A DNA stretch of 64,000 nucleotides from positions 111,454 through 175,453 of the forward strand of contig JANSLP010000037.1 in the NCBI GenBank assembly GCA_029298735.1, read 5' to 3'. Below the pieces are notes generated by a model, which was given only the letters and a program-made list of their open reading frames with translations, had not been told where the DNA came from and searched no databases. The position numbers were made by a program, and so were the translations under genes. Position 1 is the stretch's first letter. Each line of letters starts with the position of its first letter. Positions 42,970 to 55,852 of the stretch are shown here, in pieces. This DNA is from Ophiostoma sp. CBS 140.51 (Eukaryota; Ascomycota; Sordariomycetes; Ophiostomatales; Ophiostomataceae).

Positions 42970-44780
42970 GATGCGATATTGATGAAAAGGATGAAAGAGA
43001 ATTTCCGTTGCCAGAGACGAGCGGGCCTCCCTGGTTGACTGGTTGATACCTTGAGGCACTGTAGTTGTCACTACCTCAATAGAGAAAAACCTACAGCAGC
43101 CATGATCCATATATGCGGCGAGGTATACCGTGATTTTCAAGGGTGGAACGTTAGAAGAGAAATATATACTGGATACGAGGTTGAAAATTGATGGATAATA
43201 CATATCAAAATGGAGGGAAAACAAATCATACAGACTACGCTGTGTGTTGATACATATCGCGAGTCTGACAAAGTTGCCGAGTTGCGTGCAAATTGAATCA
43301 GGCAAAATTCAGATTTGTACAGTCTCACAATACCTCTTCGAATGCGTAGCATTTGGAAGGGCCACAGTTCTGATGTCTATCATAAGTAGAAAATCACATG
43401 TCATGTTGATGTTTTATGCTCATGACGCAGGGGCAACGCCCCAAGCGTGTTGTGCGTTTGGGCTTCGGATGGGATGAATCATCGTGTAAGGTTTGAAGGG
43501 ATGGAGATGTCTTGTAAAGTTCCAAAGTTGACGAGACGTAAAACGAGGAAGAGCCAGTTGATGGAAGGGTGAAGAGAATGATGGACAGAGAGAAGGTTGG
43601 GAAGCAGCAAGCAGACGGCTATTTACACATAACGATCCAAAGGAATCAAAGGCGCGACATTCCCTCGGCGTGAAGAGACTTGGAAGTTTAGAATGCGGGG
43701 AATCTGGGGTATCACGGGAACCCCGTATTTCTACGGCTCCAAATGTGTTATCTCGAATCCGGAAATCTTGGGAATCTTGGAGACCCCGTGTTTTACCGGC
43801 TCCACATGGCTTACCTTTATCAACCACTTCGGACTAATGTGGGGAGTATCGATTTTGCGGAAATGCGAGCTTTCCAATCCACTCAACTCAAAATGGATGA
43901 GGAGGGAGCGAGTCGTGCCGGACGCCCGCATTCTGGCCACATATTGCATTTTGTAGAATCGTAATTGGTTGAGCTTGTGAGTGACCGACTTCATACTACA
44001 CACAACTGCAGCAAACCCTTGAAGTGTCTTACGGAGTCGGATGAGCTGGCAGCAATCTGGTTGTGATAATTTGCGAGAGCTAATAAAATTGTATTCGTTT
44101 CTTTCTTTTTCGTAGGGACATCTTGGAATATTTTTTATTTACTTGGCCGGCTCCACAAGGTCCGCATAGGTGTCTCTTTTTGAAACCTCGAATACCGAAT
44201 CTGGGCCGTTTCATTGGTTTTGTAGCAATCTCGATTCATAGAACAGAAGGAATCTAATATGTGTTGGGCTGCAGACTCGCAATGCAAAACCACGACATGG
44301 GTGCACTGGGTTGTTATATGAATTGTGCAGCAAGTGTTAGTTAGCCGCTGCAATCTGAAGCTCTTCTATACTTTTATTACATATTACCCTTCCTACCTTC
44401 TCCGAGAATGCCTCCACCTATACTTGGTCTTCGCCGGGGTAAGCTAAGCAACGATTAAATTTTATATTTTATTCTACATAACTATGCAAACCACGCGTAT
44501 ACGGACAGTACATGATATGATGCTTCAAAAAAACTACTCTCGGGACGAGGTAGACAGGGCTTGAAAAAGAAGAAACGGTTCAAAAATAAGTATTGCACGA
44601 CTTGCAAAAGATTGAGACATTTACATGCACATGATAAGCATGTTGAGTGGTTGATTCTAAGCGTCTTGTATATGAAACAAGGCCGTTCTGTGGTACATCT
44701 TTTTCCTGGCCAACTACTTTCCACGTCTGCAAGAAGAACTTCTCAGAAGAACATGTCACTGTACTACGTCAAGGAGACGC
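42970..44780. other. 1.8 kb intergenic with a short diverged direct repeat
   Basis: No gene is supported. At about 43690-43815 two diverged direct copies share CCCCGT-TTT-TACGGCTCCA, the first preceded by GGGGAATCTGGGGTATC and the second by GGGAATCTTGGAGA. They resemble remnants of a small repeated element, but no terminal inverted repeats or target duplication are clear. The rest is AT-rich. Confidence 0.45.
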
Positions 44781-46595
44781 TTAAGGTGTGACTCGCGCAA
44801 CCTCAAGCATCAATTTCTTGCCTCGAGGAGCAGTGTTAAACCTGTCCTCTTGCTGCATGTCGTTGTCTTTCATCTCCGGACCAACTTTTGTCTCCAACCC
44901 TGCCCGCATGATGCAGATGATGGCCCAGTAAAGCTCCTGCCAGGCGAGATTCTGGCCGATGCAGTTCCGTTTGCCGATGCTGAACGGCGTCAGAGAAGCG
45001 TCCATGGCCTCGGTGCTTGCTAACCAACGTTCGGGAATGAATTTGTCAGGGTCGGGGAATACGGTCGGGTCGCGATGGTGGATCGAGTTTTGCATACCAA
45101 CAACGGTGCCCGCGGGTAGCTTGTATTTGTCAATGACCATAGGCTCTGTTATAACCCGAGGTAGCGTGGAAATAATGGTTGGGTAGACACGGAAAACCTC
45201 CTTTATAACGGCGTTGATGTAAGGGTTTTTGCGTACGGCGACGATGTCATCTTCTGTCCCCGCAGTTGCGGCTGTAGAGATGTTGGAGACCTCATCACGC
45301 AGCCGGACCTGGATATGCATGTTTTCCGGTCTCGAGATGGCGTAGAGTAGGTACGTAAGTGTCGACGAGGTCGTCCCGGATCCGGCAAACATGTATCCCA
45401 TGGCTTCCTCGACAAGTTCCTCGTGTGTCAGTTTTCGGCCTAAGAAGGCGTCCACAGTATTGGTGAGCGGACTCAATAGATACTTTTCATCGGCTTTGGA
45501 ATTCATGAGGAAATGGTCGACCATTTCGCGTGACTTCTCCCGCCAGTAGTCCATGTTTCGGTAGCAGTCTCCAACGAAACCAGGCAGCTTTGATCCAAGG
45601 TTCCATGCACTCAAGAAAGGCGCAGCTTGGTCGAAGATAAGGGTGAGCGCGCTTCCATCCATAGCCTTGAGCAAGCACGCTGCGCCATCATCAACAGAGG
45701 TACTTGAAAACTCTTTTGCAAACCCAGCCCTGCAGACCACTTCGAAACTGTACAGTCCACAGAGCTCATATGCATTTACCGTACCCGTTCCGGACGTGGA
45801 CGCTATCAATAGGAGACGTCGAGCAAGTGCCTCTGCCTTTTCCTTGATGATTGGATCGAGACGAGATACAGACTGCAACGAATACGAAGGGTTGCTCAAC
45901 TTTCTCCGGGCTGCGTGCTCGACGGGATTCCTACTCCAATCATGAGTATGCATTCAAAAGTACGCCGCCACGAGGTGATGTGGTATGGGGCATAGAGAGG
46001 GCACGCGAGCCGTGAGTGTGTCCGCTGACTTACAGCATCTGAAAGATATTGTTCTTGCCGACAAAGGTCGCTGGGCCATAAAACTTCTTGTCTTTCATGA
46101 CGGTCTTGTTGTTTGTATAAATTGGCCGAAGCCAGGCCCAGTCACTTATGGACACTTCCTTAGGCCCAACGCGTACCACAGGTCCGTATCGGGCATGCAA
46201 CTCTTCGAGCTTCTACACCTCGCGTCCAGTCAGTCCCCCTGTGGCCCACGATATTCGACACAACCGAGGAATTTTCTACTTACATAAACTCGTGCACCTT
46301 TTACAGCTTGTATAGCGAGGTCAAGATCGGTAATTCTGGTCATCCATGGGCCGGGGATGTGACGGAGGGGGCTGAAAAGCAGTTTCCAAGTCGTCTGCAA
46401 TCTAGTCAGTATGATATCCTCACTTTTTGGTGTCACCCTTCCTTGCGCCAGTTGCGACATGGCCACAAGGCACAGAAAATCCCAATAAAAACAACATACG
46501 AGCAAAAAATATGTCAGTGCTAGCGCCACAAGAATAAGCAGTATGTGACTCAGTCTCAACATCCCCAAGAAACGCAAGATTGGTGAAGATTGCAT
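44781..46595 (-). CDS. Cytochrome P450 monooxygenase
   Basis: Four exons (46500-46595, 46284-46394, 46034-46212, 44781-45930) with introns of 105, 71 and 103 bp give 511 residues. Exon 1 encodes the N-terminal membrane anchor (LSHILLILVALALTYFLL), and the proline hinge RHIPGPW follows. The I-helix has AGSGTT, the K-helix KEVFR (ExxR), and the heme loop FSIGKRNCIG with the axial Cys452. It should sit in the ER membrane and insert one oxygen atom using electrons from the P450 reductase. The substrate is unknown. The gene starts a region of oxidative genes but has no gene cluster of its own. The junction at 45930 is supported by the joined IFQMLNPVEHAARRKLSNP. Confidence 0.93.
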
Positions 46596-47914
46596 GTTTA
46601 GAGTCGGCTGAATAACGTGTAATTTTCGATGATTTGGGGGATTGGCTGAGCTAGGCCGGCCTGTATTATTAGAATAGAAGAAATCTTAAGTCGTACCATT
46701 TGGCCGATTGATCCCATGCCTGGAGTTATATAGCGTCGCTTCTAAGGGCCTGCGGTTTTCCGTAAACCGGAACCCGTGCGAGGGGCAGACAAAAGTCGCG
46801 AGGCGATGAATAAAAAAGGAGATAACTTGGGTTGTGTTATTTTAGAGTGGAGCCGAGCCGAACCTCATGTAAAGCGAAGTCAAGTGGAACCATTGCAAAA
46901 CAAAATATTAAAGACTTTGAAAGTGCGGGGTGAAGTGAAACTAACCGTAAGAGTATCAGGTTTTGCAAATTAGATCCCTCCTACTTTTTCGAGACGAAGT
47001 GTTTTCACTCCGTGCACAGGTCGGCGCCGCGCCATCAAGTACACGGACTCCAGGAATCGCCGACTTGCCGACATGGAACAAAAGCGGAGGGCAACACGTA
47101 TGTGTGGGTACTCGTAAGCATGGGGGCACAGGCATACAGGTTCATGTACGTCGTTGAGTTGTATTTCAGACAAGCGGTAGCAACAGAGTCCTCTGCCTCC
47201 TAGGGAAACGGGAAGGTGGAGGACGCCTCAGCATTAAACCAAAAAGGGGAAACGGAAACGGGACTTTCGCGATTAAACAAAAAAAAGGCATGCACAAGCA
47301 TAAAATGCAGTCATATCTAGGAAATGGGGCCCTTTAAAATTGATTTTGAAAGAAAAAAAAGGCATGAAAAAAAAGACAACAAAAGATTTATATTCAAGAA
47401 GAAAAATAGAATAGCCCCTTAATCTTTTAAGAAAAAGAAAGAACACTAATAACGAAGCTCCCACTCATTTTAGTAAACCCTCAAGATAACAGTCCGTACT
47501 TCGTAGACAGGGCCCCAGACGCGCCAGTGCAGGATGCCCATTGGGCGTTGGTTTCTCGACATCGTGCAGATTGCGTGTGCAAGGCCTATTGCTGGTGACG
47601 CCAAACACGGCACGTCCTGAAGATGCTCTGAACTAAGCTTTGCCACCCAAAAAACAAAAAAGACTCTCAGACTCCTCCCCCGGCCATTTGTAGCGTTTTG
47701 GTGTCTGCGATGCGCGTGCTCCTCCGCAAACGGGGGATCGTCTTCTGGTCGCCCTCCTCGTTTTGTCGACGTGCGTGGTGTGTGTTGCAAACCCGCACCC
47801 TTTGCTCCGCTTAGCCGCGCGCATACTACGTCCGATGAGCGGCGACTCGTGCTCTTCGTCTATTACACGCTTTATTTTTAATGCCTGAGGCTTGCCTGTC
47901 TTTTCTATGGCTTG
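46596..47914. other. Intergenic, no gene supported
   Basis: About 1.3 kb. The first part is the P450 promoter. At 47210-47270 there are GGGAAACGG-type repeats, and 47340-47440 is A-rich. Nothing protein-like. Confidence 0.45.
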
Positions 47915-48606
47915 TCAGTGCTCTTGAACTGCGGCGGCCATGTCCATGCCCGTGCCGCGGTCTAGCCACGCCGCGATCTGATCTGTTCGCAGGTCTGTGC
48001 CGTTTATAGCACCCTTGTCGAGCTCCTCGAGTTGCTGCTCGATGGCGCGCTCTAGCAGCTCGATTCGCATCAGTTCGCCCTTGGAGAAGTGGTGCATCGC
48101 CAACCGGCCCGGCGTCAACGTCCTCACACTGTTTTGCGCAGATCTGCCGTCTTCTGCTCCTAATTGGCAACTGTGCCGAAATCGTCGTGTGGTGCCAGCT
48201 TGAGGCGGGTGTCGAAACGAAGGCCGAGGTCGCTGTCGATATCGTCATCTGCGTCTGCGTCTCGGTCACGGAAGCGGGTGTCGTATTTAACAACATACAG
48301 GTCTTCGCCGTGTAGCACCCACTTCCCAGCAAGCCTATGGTTCTACAGAAAGCCCATTTGGTTCACGATCCCGGACTGCAACAGAAACAACGACTTTTTC
48401 AGCTCCCGCGATTTGGGCGTCTCGATGCCAGGGTGGTTGGCTCTCGCTTCACTGACAAACACTGCGAAAGCGTGGCTCTTGTCGGCTTCTAGCAGCTCCA
48501 ACGTATGGAGCTCCTTGGGCGTGAAACGGGGCTGCACAAGCGGACTGCCTTTAGTCTCGAGGGAGATCCCTGCGTCAAGCCACTTTGTCGACAGAGTTGG
48601 CGACAC
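47915..48606 (-). pseudogene. Possible decayed hypothetical gene
   Basis: Three successive minus-strand frames read like protein: FTPKELHTLELLEADKSHAF (within 48343-48606), then after a TAG in frame LAGKWVLHGEDLYVVKYD and DSDLGLRFDTRLKLAPHDDF (about 48170-48340), then after a frame change MRIELLERAIEQQLEELDKG (47915-48127). The order and composition suggest one former gene broken by a stop and a frameshift. I do not recognise the family. It overlaps the 5' end of the NB-ARC remnant on the other strand by about 35 bases, so one of the two readings there may be accidental. Confidence 0.3.
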
Positions 48607-50490
48607 GGCCGAGATTCAAGAGTGTCTCCTCCCATGACGCGTGAGTCGCTCCCGCTAAAATCAAAGATGCAAAATTTTTGTTCTTCATGGCCTGGGCGGC
48701 ACCGGCAAGACCCAACTCGATGGCCGACTTTGCTCGCCGCCACAAAAATACTTTCAGCGCTGTCGTCTGGCTTGACAGCCGGTCCGAAACCCGCCTGCGA
48801 CAGAGCCTGGCCAGGTGTGCGTGCAGCATCCCGACCAGCCAGATTTTTGACGCGAGCCGAACAAACAATCTGAGCATTGCGGACGATCTTAACACCGCGG
48901 TAGAGGATGTGTTAACATAGCTTGCACAACCTGAAAATACCGACTGGCCTCTCATATTTGATAATGTCGATCTGGACCACGAGCAGGGTGGCACCACCAG
49001 CAAATTCGATGTTCGGAAGTACCTGCTAGGGGAACACGGCTCCGTGCTGATCACAACGAAGTTGTTACAGCTGGCACAATTCGGGCAATCGAAGCACTTG
49101 AAGAAACTCGATGAGGCTCTAAGTAGGGCCGTGTATGAGAAGTGGTACGGAGGAGAACTAGGTAAGTTTTTACGTCTTCGCTCGAAGTAAAGACAAGATT
49201 CAAAAGATTCAAAAGATTCAAAAGATTGACAACGATATGCTAATCAGTTGACTTCACGGTCTTGGATGGGGCTGGAAAAGAGTTGCTCCAGCTCCTGGAT
49301 GGACTACCACTTGCTCTGGCACAGGCGCTGCATATCTTCGAGAAACCGGGCTTGATGTAGCGTCATACGTCCGGCCCTACAAGCAGCAGTGGGACAGTAT
49401 AATGGCATCGGATGCCGAGTCCAACTCTCCTTTGATAGACTACGCCCATCGAAGGGCCGCTACCACATAGACAATCTCGTTTAACGCCATAGAGGCAAAA
49501 TGTGTAACTGCCGCCAATCTTCTTCACCTCTGGCCTATGATTACAAACAAAGACTTATGGTACGATCTGTTGTATGCAGGCGTGGTTGAGGAAGAGAATC
49601 AGCGGAAATGGCTTCGTGAGATCACAGCCGGCCAAGAAATGTGGCCTCGATGGTTTCGTGAGATTGCCTACAGCGACGCCAAGTTTATACGCACGATGAG
49701 ACTACTGCTCCGCTACTCTATGGTCGAGGCCGCAGACTCGGAACAAGGCAGCTACAATCTACACCCGGTAGTACACAGATGGGCATCGTACATACAAGAT
49801 AATGCCAGCAAAAACGAATTTCTAAGGCTAGTAATAATTCTATTTCGGTCTTTCGTGCCTGACGAAATGGAAAGAGACTTCTGGGTACTCCAGCGTCGGC
49901 TTCTCCCGCACGCAGAGAAGTGCTATTAGTGGATGGAAGACTGCCGTGCGTCACGACAGCCTCTTGACAATCTAGTGATTCTGAGGTTCATACACCTGCT
50001 CACCGTGTGTTACGAGCATGGCCCCCACGGGCCTCTACAACAAACCAAGATAACGTTGGTCTTCGAGAAAGCGCTAGGACCGGACTACGAGGCAACTCTC
50101 AACGCTTTGGGTATGTTAGGAATCTCCCTCGGTAAACAAGGCAGGCTATTAGAGGCCGAGGAGATGTTCGGGCAGGCACTGCACGATAAAGAGAAGACGC
50201 TTGGGTCGGACCGTCCATCGACTTTCATGGCGGCTTACAATTTAGGCAATGTTTACTTCAAACAGGGCCGGTTATCGGAGGTAGAAGTCATGGTTTAGCG
50301 GGCGCTGGATGGTTATGAGAAGATGTTCGGACCGGACCACAAATCGGCTCTCGAAGCGGCTGGTAACTTGTGTCTATGCCGTGACCAGGACCGGCAGCCG
50401 GAGACAGAGGTAAGAACGAGCGAGACTTCACAAGTGAAGGTCGTGGAGGCTGAGGCTGAAATTAGAGATACCTCCCGGCCGAAAAAGTAG
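48571..50490 (+). pseudogene. Decayed NB-ARC / TPR (STAND) protein gene
   Basis: The remains of a fungal STAND gene can be followed over 1.9 kb. Order: HFVDRVGDTAEIQECLLP (usual NB-ARC entry), P-loop HGLGGTGKTQL (48686-48718), WLDSRSE, LIFDNVDLD (Walker B-like, about 48950), LITTK, GLPLALAQA (about 49300), a winged-helix part with SYNLHPVVHRWA, and TPR units with EEMFGQALHDKEKTLGSDRP. A retained intron of about 86 bp (GTAAGT at 49162, CAG before 49248) holds a tandem AAAGATTCA repeat. Lesions are frameshifts at 48719 and near 49355, and TAG stops at 48918, 49468, 49927 and 50296. The stops at 49468 and 50296 stand where the family has Trp (TTWTISF) and Gln (MYQRAL), so C-to-T/G-to-A changes explain them. 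Such proteins serve in non-self recognition. Confidence 0.85.
49199..49228 (+). repeat. Short tandem repeat in the retained intron
   Basis: The nine-base unit AAAGATTCA is repeated about three times, with a fourth partial copy (AAAGATTGA), inside the intron of the NB-ARC remnant. Confidence 0.7.
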
Positions 50491-51602
50491 GCAAAATGGT
50501 ACAGGAAGCTTGCTACCATGTTTGGCACAACTTTCGAAGGAAAATTGTCTACGACCGAGTCACCAGAATGGCAACTAGAAAGGTCCTACAGGTTTTTATT
50601 TATTTGTTTGTCTTTTCAGTAAAGTCCTCCATTGGTAATTTACCGCGTTGATCAATATCTAGAGACTTATTTGGCTGTTTCTAGTTTCCTTCTTTATTTA
50701 CTAAATACCAGACCATATATTTTTTTTTTTTTGCTGAATACAAGTCTGTGAAATTCAAAGATAATTTTTTCTCTGTGGTGCCATAGTAGCAATATCGAAG
50801 TTCTGTCGAGCATGCAACCGTGGCTGCTTACATACCTATGTTTTTTATTCCTCGTTAATCCAACCTGCACAATCGTAGGGACAGTGTTTGGTGGCCGTAT
50901 TAGAATTCAGTTGTACAGCTAAATTACGAATAAGTTCATCTGCCACATATTATTATCTAACTCTATTCTGATCTGAACTTGCGTAAATATTACAACCAAC
51001 AACTCCGTCAGTGGCCTCGACTGTTATCCCGTGTCTTGAAGTGCCGAGACAGGACACCCCCAGCCGATATATTAGTCCCTCACTATGCCACCATTTACCC
51101 AAATATGTTCCGGACCCACTCTGTATCTGGGCCGTACCTGCATGAGCCTAATTCAACATCATCGTACCGGACAGCATCGGAGAAGATGTAAATTGAGTGG
51201 GCGAGATGCGATTGATTAGATTATCTATGGCGGTTCCAAGTCCACTCAATTTCAGTGAGGTGACATGACTCTGCCTTTTGGTGTAAAAGTACATGATTTC
51301 GCTGTCGCTGTCACTTTCGTCTTACCGACGACCACTCTCTCTGGTTAAAATCGATGCCCGTTATTTATCACGGTTAATGAGATTTCCTCTGGGCTGGATA
51401 CAACCCAATTGTTATCCGGACTCTCCTGGCCCATGCACATAAATTTCAAGCAGGTGACAGGTCTATTTAAAGGTGAGGAGAACATGGCTAGTCCGCATGA
51501 ATAAACTGCTCATATTCTCTCGATCTCTCTCATTCTCGCTCATACCATCGCATATACTCACATCAACACACATAATTTACCAACAACACCATCTTTGCCA
51601 AC
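50491..51602. other. AT-rich intergenic region and cupredoxin promoter
   Basis: About 1.1 kb with A/T-rich tracts (a T11 run near 50720) and no supported gene. CT-rich sequence from 51490 to 51602 is the likely 5' UTR of the cupredoxin gene. Confidence 0.5.
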
Positions 51603-52167
51603 ATGATCTTCACTTCCCTCCTCAGCTTAGCGGCCGTCGCCTCGGCTGCCACTTTTGTGGTCGATGTCGGCCAAGGTGGCTTGACGTTCACGCCGGACTC
51701 GGTGACGGCCGCTAAGGGCGATATTGTTGAGTTCCACTTTGTCGGTGGTGTCCATGATGCCGTCAAGGGCGACTTTGACAAGCCATGCACGCCGTCGGCC
51801 GCTGGATGGGCGTCGTCGACCGAGACGGGGTCGGCAACTAACGTAAGTACTGAGATTTCCAGATGCAGTCGTCCCCCATCTTGACTTGATACCGCACCAC
51901 GTCATTATTATTGTTGCTAGGCATCTTGTACTAACCTCGTTACTACGCACCCTGCTGTAGAAAAACATCTTCCGCGTCACCGTCAACGACACGGCCCCTG
52001 CCTACTACTACTGCTCCGTCGGTGCCCACTGTGCCAATGGTATGGTCGCTGCCATCAACCCTGCAGCTGATAAGACCGTCGCTGCTTACCGTACGGCCAG
52101 CAAGGGTGCCAAGTCGGTGCGGCCCGTTGGCGCACCATTTGGTGGCGAGATGACCACCTCGGCCTGA
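51603..52167 (+). CDS. Secreted cupredoxin-fold (plastocyanin-like) protein
   Basis: Exons 51603-51842 and 51961-52167 with a 118 bp intron (GTAAGT donor, TAG acceptor) give 148 residues. The first 15 residues (MIFTSLLSLAAVASA) are a signal peptide. The mature part has the cupredoxin layout: GLTFTPDSVTAAKGDIVEFHF, HDAVKGDFDKPCTP with the first His and a Cys, and YYYCSVGAHCANGMVAAINP with Cys, His and Met positions of a type 1 copper site or its remnant. Extracellular serine-rich proteins of fungi carry the same fold but usually end in a long Ser/Thr-rich GPI tail, which is absent here. It is probably a small cell-wall or secreted protein, perhaps appressorium- or stress-related. Whether it binds copper cannot be read. 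Confidence 0.88.
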
Positions 52168-53025
52168 ACGCAAAAGTGCAAGGCGGCGATACTTCCTGAA
52201 GTTGTATATGGCATCACAAATCAATTGACTGGTAGATGTGTGGAAAGAGCCGAGAAACAATGGCCTGAAAATGAATGACTTTAGAGTGTGGCAAAGATAA
52301 AACGAAACACCGATGACGTTTGAAAATACAAAATGATAAGCCGCTAGAATGGAGCTGGAGAAGCCACTTTCGATCTGCCACGTGCTATCTTGTCACCGGA
52401 GTGACATTTTCGTCTGATCTAGCAGACAATACGTACCTCTTTGTAAGCTCCCAAATTAGCAATATTACATAAGGTATGAATTACGGTAAACCAACAGACC
52501 TACTGAACCAACAGTATTTACCTTGAAATTAATTAGATTCAGCAGAGGGTGAGCTTGATGTAGACGCAATGATGTACTAGATGCGGGGAGCACCATTTAT
52601 GATGTCGCAATTAGGACAGACATCAAGAACACCAACAGCAGGCCTCGAGGCTGACTACGTTATATTTCAGGTCAGCCATGAATCCCACGTGACGCAGACT
52701 CATCCAAGCAAAAAAAAAAGACTCAAAACACAAGTACTCCGTATATATTAAGGCAGTGGTAGACGTTATGCGAGCGGTCATTTGATATCTTGGAGAGAAA
52801 AATATCCAATCTTGGTCTCGCCTGATCACACTTTTTGTCTTTTTTCGAGAGGCACCACCACAACCCATTCTACCATTAGTCACAGATGAATGCCATTTTC
52901 CCGTTATAAGTGAAAATAGGACGGGTTTTTTTTCAGCTGCATTGCAAAGTTGGGATGAACACAGTGAAATATAAAGCAAATCTATTCTATCTTTGTCAAA
53001 ATCCGCCTCCTGTTTCCGTGTATCA
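52168..53025. other. Intergenic, convergent 3' flanks
   Basis: About 860 bases, AT-rich, no gene supported on either strand. Confidence 0.5.
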
Positions 53026-54818
53026 CTATCCTTGGATGGCCTTGGCACCTGGCTGAGTGATGAGCCATGAAAGATCACCGTCCTTCTCCAGCTCCCGCTC
53101 TGCTTTGCCATTGCCAAGGAACTGGAACCGGTTGGCGCCACGGTACGTAATGTTCCAGTCCTCCCAGCGCGGACGGAGCATAAACTCGAGGAAGTGAGGG
53201 CCCGATCCAGGCCAAGGACCCCATACTTTACCGTCGATGGCGCCGTTCTTGTACCAAGACCGGCATCCCGAGGTCCACACCAAGTCCTTGACAATGTCGT
53301 CCTTGTGCTCCTGGAAATCGTCGACGGCCGCCTGCTGCGGCGACAGTTTCTTGACATTCTCCGTCATTAGCTTTTCGACGGCCGCAAATGCGTAGTGAAT
53401 GTACGTCTCGAGGCAACCAATAAGTGTACCGTGCGCCGACGGCGAGTTGGGACCGCTGGTCATGAAGTAGTTGGGGAACTCAGCGGCGGCCAGTCCCATG
53501 TATGATGTCGGCTCGACCTTCCACTTGTCGTTAAGCACGGCACCATTCTGACCGACGACCTGGAATGGTGGGCAAAAGGAGGTGTTGAATCCCGTAGCAC
53601 AGATCAGCACGTCGAGTGCCACTTCCGTGCTATCCACCAAGGTGATACCGGTAGCCGTAATCTCCTTAATGTTCTCCGTCAAGACTGTCGTATTATCTTC
53701 GCAGAGGGCCTCCAAATAGCCGTGGCCAGGCGTGAACCGACGGCAGCCCAGGGCAAACTTGGGTTTCAGCTTTTCGATCAGTTCCGGCTTGCGAGCAAGA
53801 CGCGTCTCCATGAGCTCGTGGCTCTTTTGCGTCGCCACCTTCTGGATATCCGACCCCTTGACGATAATGTCGAACCCATCATTCAAAATATGGGTGGCAC
53901 GCTTCCGGAGCTTGAGGAATGCGTCCGGGTCGTTGGCCCATGCATCCTGCTGCTCTTTGGTGTAGATGGTATCGCGGCCTTGCGGTGCAATCTCTTCGGC
54001 CAGCTCGGGGGAGATCCATGCCGGCGACCGGTAGAAGCAGTACAGATGTTTGGCGATGGGCTGAACCTGAGGGACGATCTGAATACCGGACGAGCCTGTC
54101 CCGATGACGCCCACGACCTTGCCGTCGAGCGACGCGGATGTGTCGTAATGTGCGGAATGGAGGAGGGAACCCTTGAACGACTGCAGGCCAGGAAGGTCGG
54201 GCCACTTCCAGGTGCTGCAAAGACGTTAGACGGAGGATGTACAAAGGAGGAGAAAGACAAGGAAGAGGGAAAGACTTACTTTAAGAACCCCGTCGCGTTA
54301 ATAACCACCTCAGCCTTGTCGGTGATGGTCACACCCTTCTCCAGGTTGTCAACAGTAACGTCGTACTGTCCAGTCTCGTCGTTCCACACAACACTCCGCA
54401 CTTTGTGCTGCAGCTTCACAAAGTCATACACACCGTAGGCCTTGGCCCGACCCGTAAAGTACTCCAGCAGCTCCGACGATCCCACGTACGCCCGAGACCA
54501 GTAGGGGTTGCCCTCCCACGAGTACGTGTACGTGTGCGAGGGAACGTCACAGGAGCAGCCCGGGTAGCGGTTCTCAAACCACGTGCCACCCACCGAAGGG
54601 TTCTTCTCGTAAATGACGAGTTCGACTGGCTTGCCCGGGTTCTGGAAGCGGTCCTTGAAAATCTTGACAGCACCAATTCCAGTGACGCCGCAGCCGATGA
54701 TGATGACACGGATGGGACGCGGGGCCCACAGTGGCTTCTTGGAGTAGACATAGGTCGGTCTCACGTCGCCGCTGGTGCTACTGGTACTGTTGGATACTCC
54801 GGTCGCGTGGGGAGTCAT
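53026..54818 (-). CDS. Baeyer-Villiger-type flavin monooxygenase
   Basis: Exons 54280-54818 and 53026-54214 with a 65 bp intron (GTAAGT donor, CAG acceptor) give 575 residues. The N-terminal FAD site is VIIIGCGVTGIGAV (GxGxxG), with YEKNPSVGGTWFENRYPGC after it. The second nucleotide site (NADPH) is VGVIGTGSSGIQIV. Between them lies FKGSLLHSAHYD, the Baeyer-Villiger fingerprint FxGxxxHxxxY(D/W). ATG motif LICATGFNTSF follows. The enzyme inserts an oxygen next to a ketone to make an ester or lactone, or hydroxylates related substrates. It is soluble, and the N-terminal 35 residues are an unstructured Ser/Thr-rich extension. The aldo-keto reductase next door (55853) is divergent with about 1 kb between them. 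Substrate not predictable. Confidence 0.93.
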
Positions 54819-55852
54819 CTTTGCTGTATTTTGATGGGAATTTGAGGTGTCTGATCTCTGTATGCTGCAACAATAATTCTCAAGTAAGTCGGCTGTGCGA
54901 GAAAAGCATCAACATATATTTACATGACATTGCAGCCATATGTTACGAGACCTTATGCCCACCCATGATGTTTGGGGTACTCATTCGGGGTAAAGATATC
55001 GGAGACTACGTCTCAACATCTGGCGGCATGGCCGCCTCCCGGCAACTGTCTTATCCCATCAAGGCCACATCCAAGAGGTTCTACTCCTCATACTTGTTAG
55101 CTTGGCCAGTTTCTCCAAACTCTCCAATTTTGAGCGTTATGGGATATCTGAAAAGGGAAAGAATGTCTAAATAGGAAAGAAGGAGTAGCCGTAGTTCAAG
55201 TACGGTAGGAGTGTCTATAGTTAATACGACACGTGAACGTCAATGTCTTTTGATGTTCCCCATTTTAGTATATATTCTTGATTTATTTTTTCATGTGCCC
55301 TTCAAAGGAGGTTGTCAAAATGTTCTCATGCCTTGACACGGTCAATGCGGGACTTATGTTAGTGGGAGCCCGCCGTCAAAACTAGCGTAGGTTTTGTCTT
55401 GGCCAAGGCGCCTCCTTGACATCCCTGTCCGGCGGTATCCCGCCTTGCCGCCTCCGCCGGCCGCCGTCCACAACGTTTTCCGCCGAAAAAAAAAATACAG
55501 CTTCCCCAGTTTTCCAATATTGAGATGGAAACCTTGACGGCATGGCCAGGGTTCCCCGCGTCTAGAAGTCGTGCCTGACCTCGCTTTAATCTCGTTTACT
55601 CCCAGAACGAAATCCACGCCGTGACGACATGCATCATGGATGGCATCTTCCCCGCAGGCAAGAGGGTCGTTCCGAGGGTCACGCCCCCTACTTATATGTG
55701 GACAGCTGGGGTTGAAGCAGCTCTGAAAATTAGTAAAGACGAGAGGCTGAAAATAGAAGACCAGGAAAAGAGAATTACTGAGACTACAGAACACATCCAT
55801 AGAAGAGCCCACACAGCAGAAACCGTGTCTCCACCAACACACCACCTCCAAA
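54819..55852. promoter_or_regulatory. Divergent promoter between monooxygenase and aldo-keto reductase
   Basis: About 1 kb. No gene is supported. The 55400-55640 stretch has palindromic-looking GCCGCCTCCGCCGG-type sequence. It should carry the promoters of both genes. Confidence 0.45.
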
